Notes under the pieces: generated by a model
Databases searched by the model: none
What the model was told of the DNA's origin: nothing
What the model saw: only the letters and a program-made list of their open reading frames with translations
In this document: positions 7,291-8,231 of the stretch, in pieces
Layout: each line of letters opens with the position of its first letter
Numbering within the stretch: position 1 is the stretch's first letter
Made by a program: the position numbers and the translations under genes
From: Candidatus Cloacimonadota bacterium
Lineage (GTDB): Bacteria; Cloacimonadota; Cloacimonadia; Cloacimonadales; WRIO01
Reading direction: 5' to 3'
NCBI GenBank assembly: GCA_017998585.1
Contig: JAGOCT010000062.1
Coordinates: 1 to 8,231, forward strand
Length of the DNA stretch: 8,231 bases

Positions 7291-8231
7291 TCAGGATAAA
7301 AAAGATACATGCGCTCCAAATGCGTGTGAAAAGTGTTGTTGCCAGGCAGATAATAAAGAAAATCAAGATATTATCATTTGTGGTGAAACCCATCATTTTG
7401 AAGAAGAACAAGAGAAATACCAGGAGTTTGTAGAAATTGAACTGAGAAACTGGAGAATTGGCTACTATTCTAATCCGCATCATATAAATCTTGAACCAGA
7501 TCAATTGGTGGTTGTTCAGGTCGATCGGGGTACAGATATCGGTGTCGTGATACAGGCATCAGTAAAAGGACAGGAATATGAAGAAATGTTCCATGCTGAA
7601 AAAATATTGCCAATCGTTAGAGTCGCAACTGAACAAGATATGGAACAGCTTGAAGCCATCGAAGAAAGAGAAAGAACTTCTCAAGAGAAATTTCTTGAGC
7701 TGGTTGTTAAATATCCATTTGAAATGAAACTGATTGATACCAAATTCCAGTTTGACGGCAATAAGGTGACTTTTTTCTTTACTGCAGAAGGCCGAATAGA
7801 TTTCCGCGAATTTGTACGTGAACTGGCTCAGGTATTCAGAACCCGTATCGAACTGCATCAAAGTACAGGTCGCGATGAAGCGAAGAGACTTGGCGGATAT
7901 GGTATGTGTGGTAATAAGTATTGCTGTGCCTCCTTTTTAAAGCGTTTTAATCAGGTTACGATAAAAATGGCTAAAGATCAGAATTTATCAGGTAACTTAT
8001 CAAAAATATCAGGTCCATGTGGAAGACTCCTGTGTTGCCTTCATTTTGAAGAAGATTTTTATGCAGAAATTGCTAAAGATTATCCGGTGATTGGTGATGA
8101 AATCTGGAAAGATGGCAAGAAATTATATGTCTTCCGTAATGATTATTATACCAAAATGGTTTATCTGAGTGGGGAAGATCAGGCTGTCATTACTGTGCCA
8201 CTGGATGATTTTAATCAACAATACAAAAAGA
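7277..8231 (+). CDS. PSP1-domain protein, RicT/YaaT type, with N-terminal cysteine cluster (3' end cut by window edge)
   Basis: The frame is open from ATG at 7277 to the window edge (318 codons, stop not seen). Residues about 165-255 carry the PSP1 signature: KVTFFFTAEGRIDFREFVREL, RTRIELHQSTGRDEAKRLGG, YGMCGNKYCC (C211, C216, C217), IKMAKDQNLSGNLSKISG, then CGRLLCCLHFE (C248, C253, C254). In Bacillus subtilis RicT, cysteines of this kind ligate an Fe-S cluster in the RicAFT complex, which steers RNase Y-dependent mRNA processing and affects sporulation and competence. In other phyla the role is unclear. Unlike B. subtilis RicT, a Cys-rich leader is present: C12, C17, C20, C21 and C22, plus C35. 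An acidic, charged region at about 125-140 looks helical. The start lies inside the GlmU-like gene (14-base overlap), with GAGGG four bases upstream (7268-7272). The family call is strong; cellular partners are not visible here. Confidence 0.92.
   Translation, partial: MNQDNQDKKDTCAPNACEKCCCQADNKENQDIIICGETHHFEEEQEKYQEFVEIELRNWRIGYYSNPHHINLEPDQLVVVQVDRGTDIGVVIQASVKGQEYEEMFHAEKILPIVRVATEQDMEQLEAIEERERTSQEKFLELVVKYPFEMKLIDTKFQFDGNKVTFFFTAEGRIDFREFVRELAQVFRTRIELHQSTGRDEAKRLGGYGMCGNKYCCASFLKRFNQVTIKMAKDQNLSGNLSKISGPCGRLLCCLHFEEDFYAEIAKDYPVIGDEIWKDGKKLYVFRNDYYTKMVYLSGEDQAVITVPLDDFNQQYKK

Noticed and set aside
7113..7504. Two minus-strand open frames (7113-7319 and 7202-7504), the second rich in hydrophobic residues
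   Set aside because: Both lie opposite the GlmU-like and PSP1 genes. The hydrophobicity comes from reading A-rich, charged codons in reverse, giving Phe/Leu/Ile.
7559..7861. Minus-strand open frame of 100 codons
   Set aside because: Opposite the conserved PSP1 domain, which is clearly the coding strand.
1..8231. CRISPR, insertion sequence, tRNA/rRNA or defence system
   Set aside because: No spaced direct repeats, transposase motifs, terminal inverted repeats or cloverleaf sequences were seen. All long open frames are assigned to housekeeping-type families.

Overview
This AT-rich window reads as chromosomal DNA of a Gram-negative-type bacterium, probably from the FCB side of the tree. Cloacimonadota-like is my best guess, with Bacteroidota or another low-GC diderm as alternatives. 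The main reasons are the Bacteroidota-style alternative GlmU-like protein (UDP-GlcNAc diphosphorylase-like N-terminus plus left-handed beta-helix acetyltransferase), the tightly overlapping genes and the base composition. The phylum is an inference; no rRNA or other phylogenetic marker is present. No stop codon falls inside the genes read with the standard code.

Layout: bases 1-1557 (minus strand) hold most of a membrane-anchored sensor phosphatase (two TM helices, about 205-residue outer sensor, HAMP, SpoIIE/PP2C phosphatase). Its C-terminus is cut off by the left edge. A 273-base divergent intergenic region follows (1558-1830), with two outward-facing promoter candidates that share an A-tract + CTTGAC + R arrangement and a small hairpin followed by a T-run.

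From 1831 to the right edge, six plus-strand genes are packed like one operon. They are a small FMN-binding split-barrel protein (PNPOx family), a Gx-family (ECF S-component-like) membrane protein, a class A penicillin-binding protein (PBP1A/MrcA type), a membrane-anchored GT2 glycosyltransferase, the GlmU-like protein, and a PSP1/RicT-type cysteine-rich protein cut by the right edge. Spacings are +4, -20, -1, -4 and -14 nt, so every junction except the first is an overlap. Translational coupling is likely.

The central genes make sense together as envelope biogenesis. The GlmU-like enzyme could supply an acetylated amino-sugar nucleotide, GT2 could use an activated sugar at the membrane, and PBP1A polymerises and crosslinks peptidoglycan. 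The Gx protein (transport of an unknown small molecule), the flavin-binding protein and the RicT-like regulator are less obviously linked. I see no mobile element, CRISPR array, tRNA or rRNA. The region looks like core genome with a few poorly characterised families, not a new defence or accessory system.
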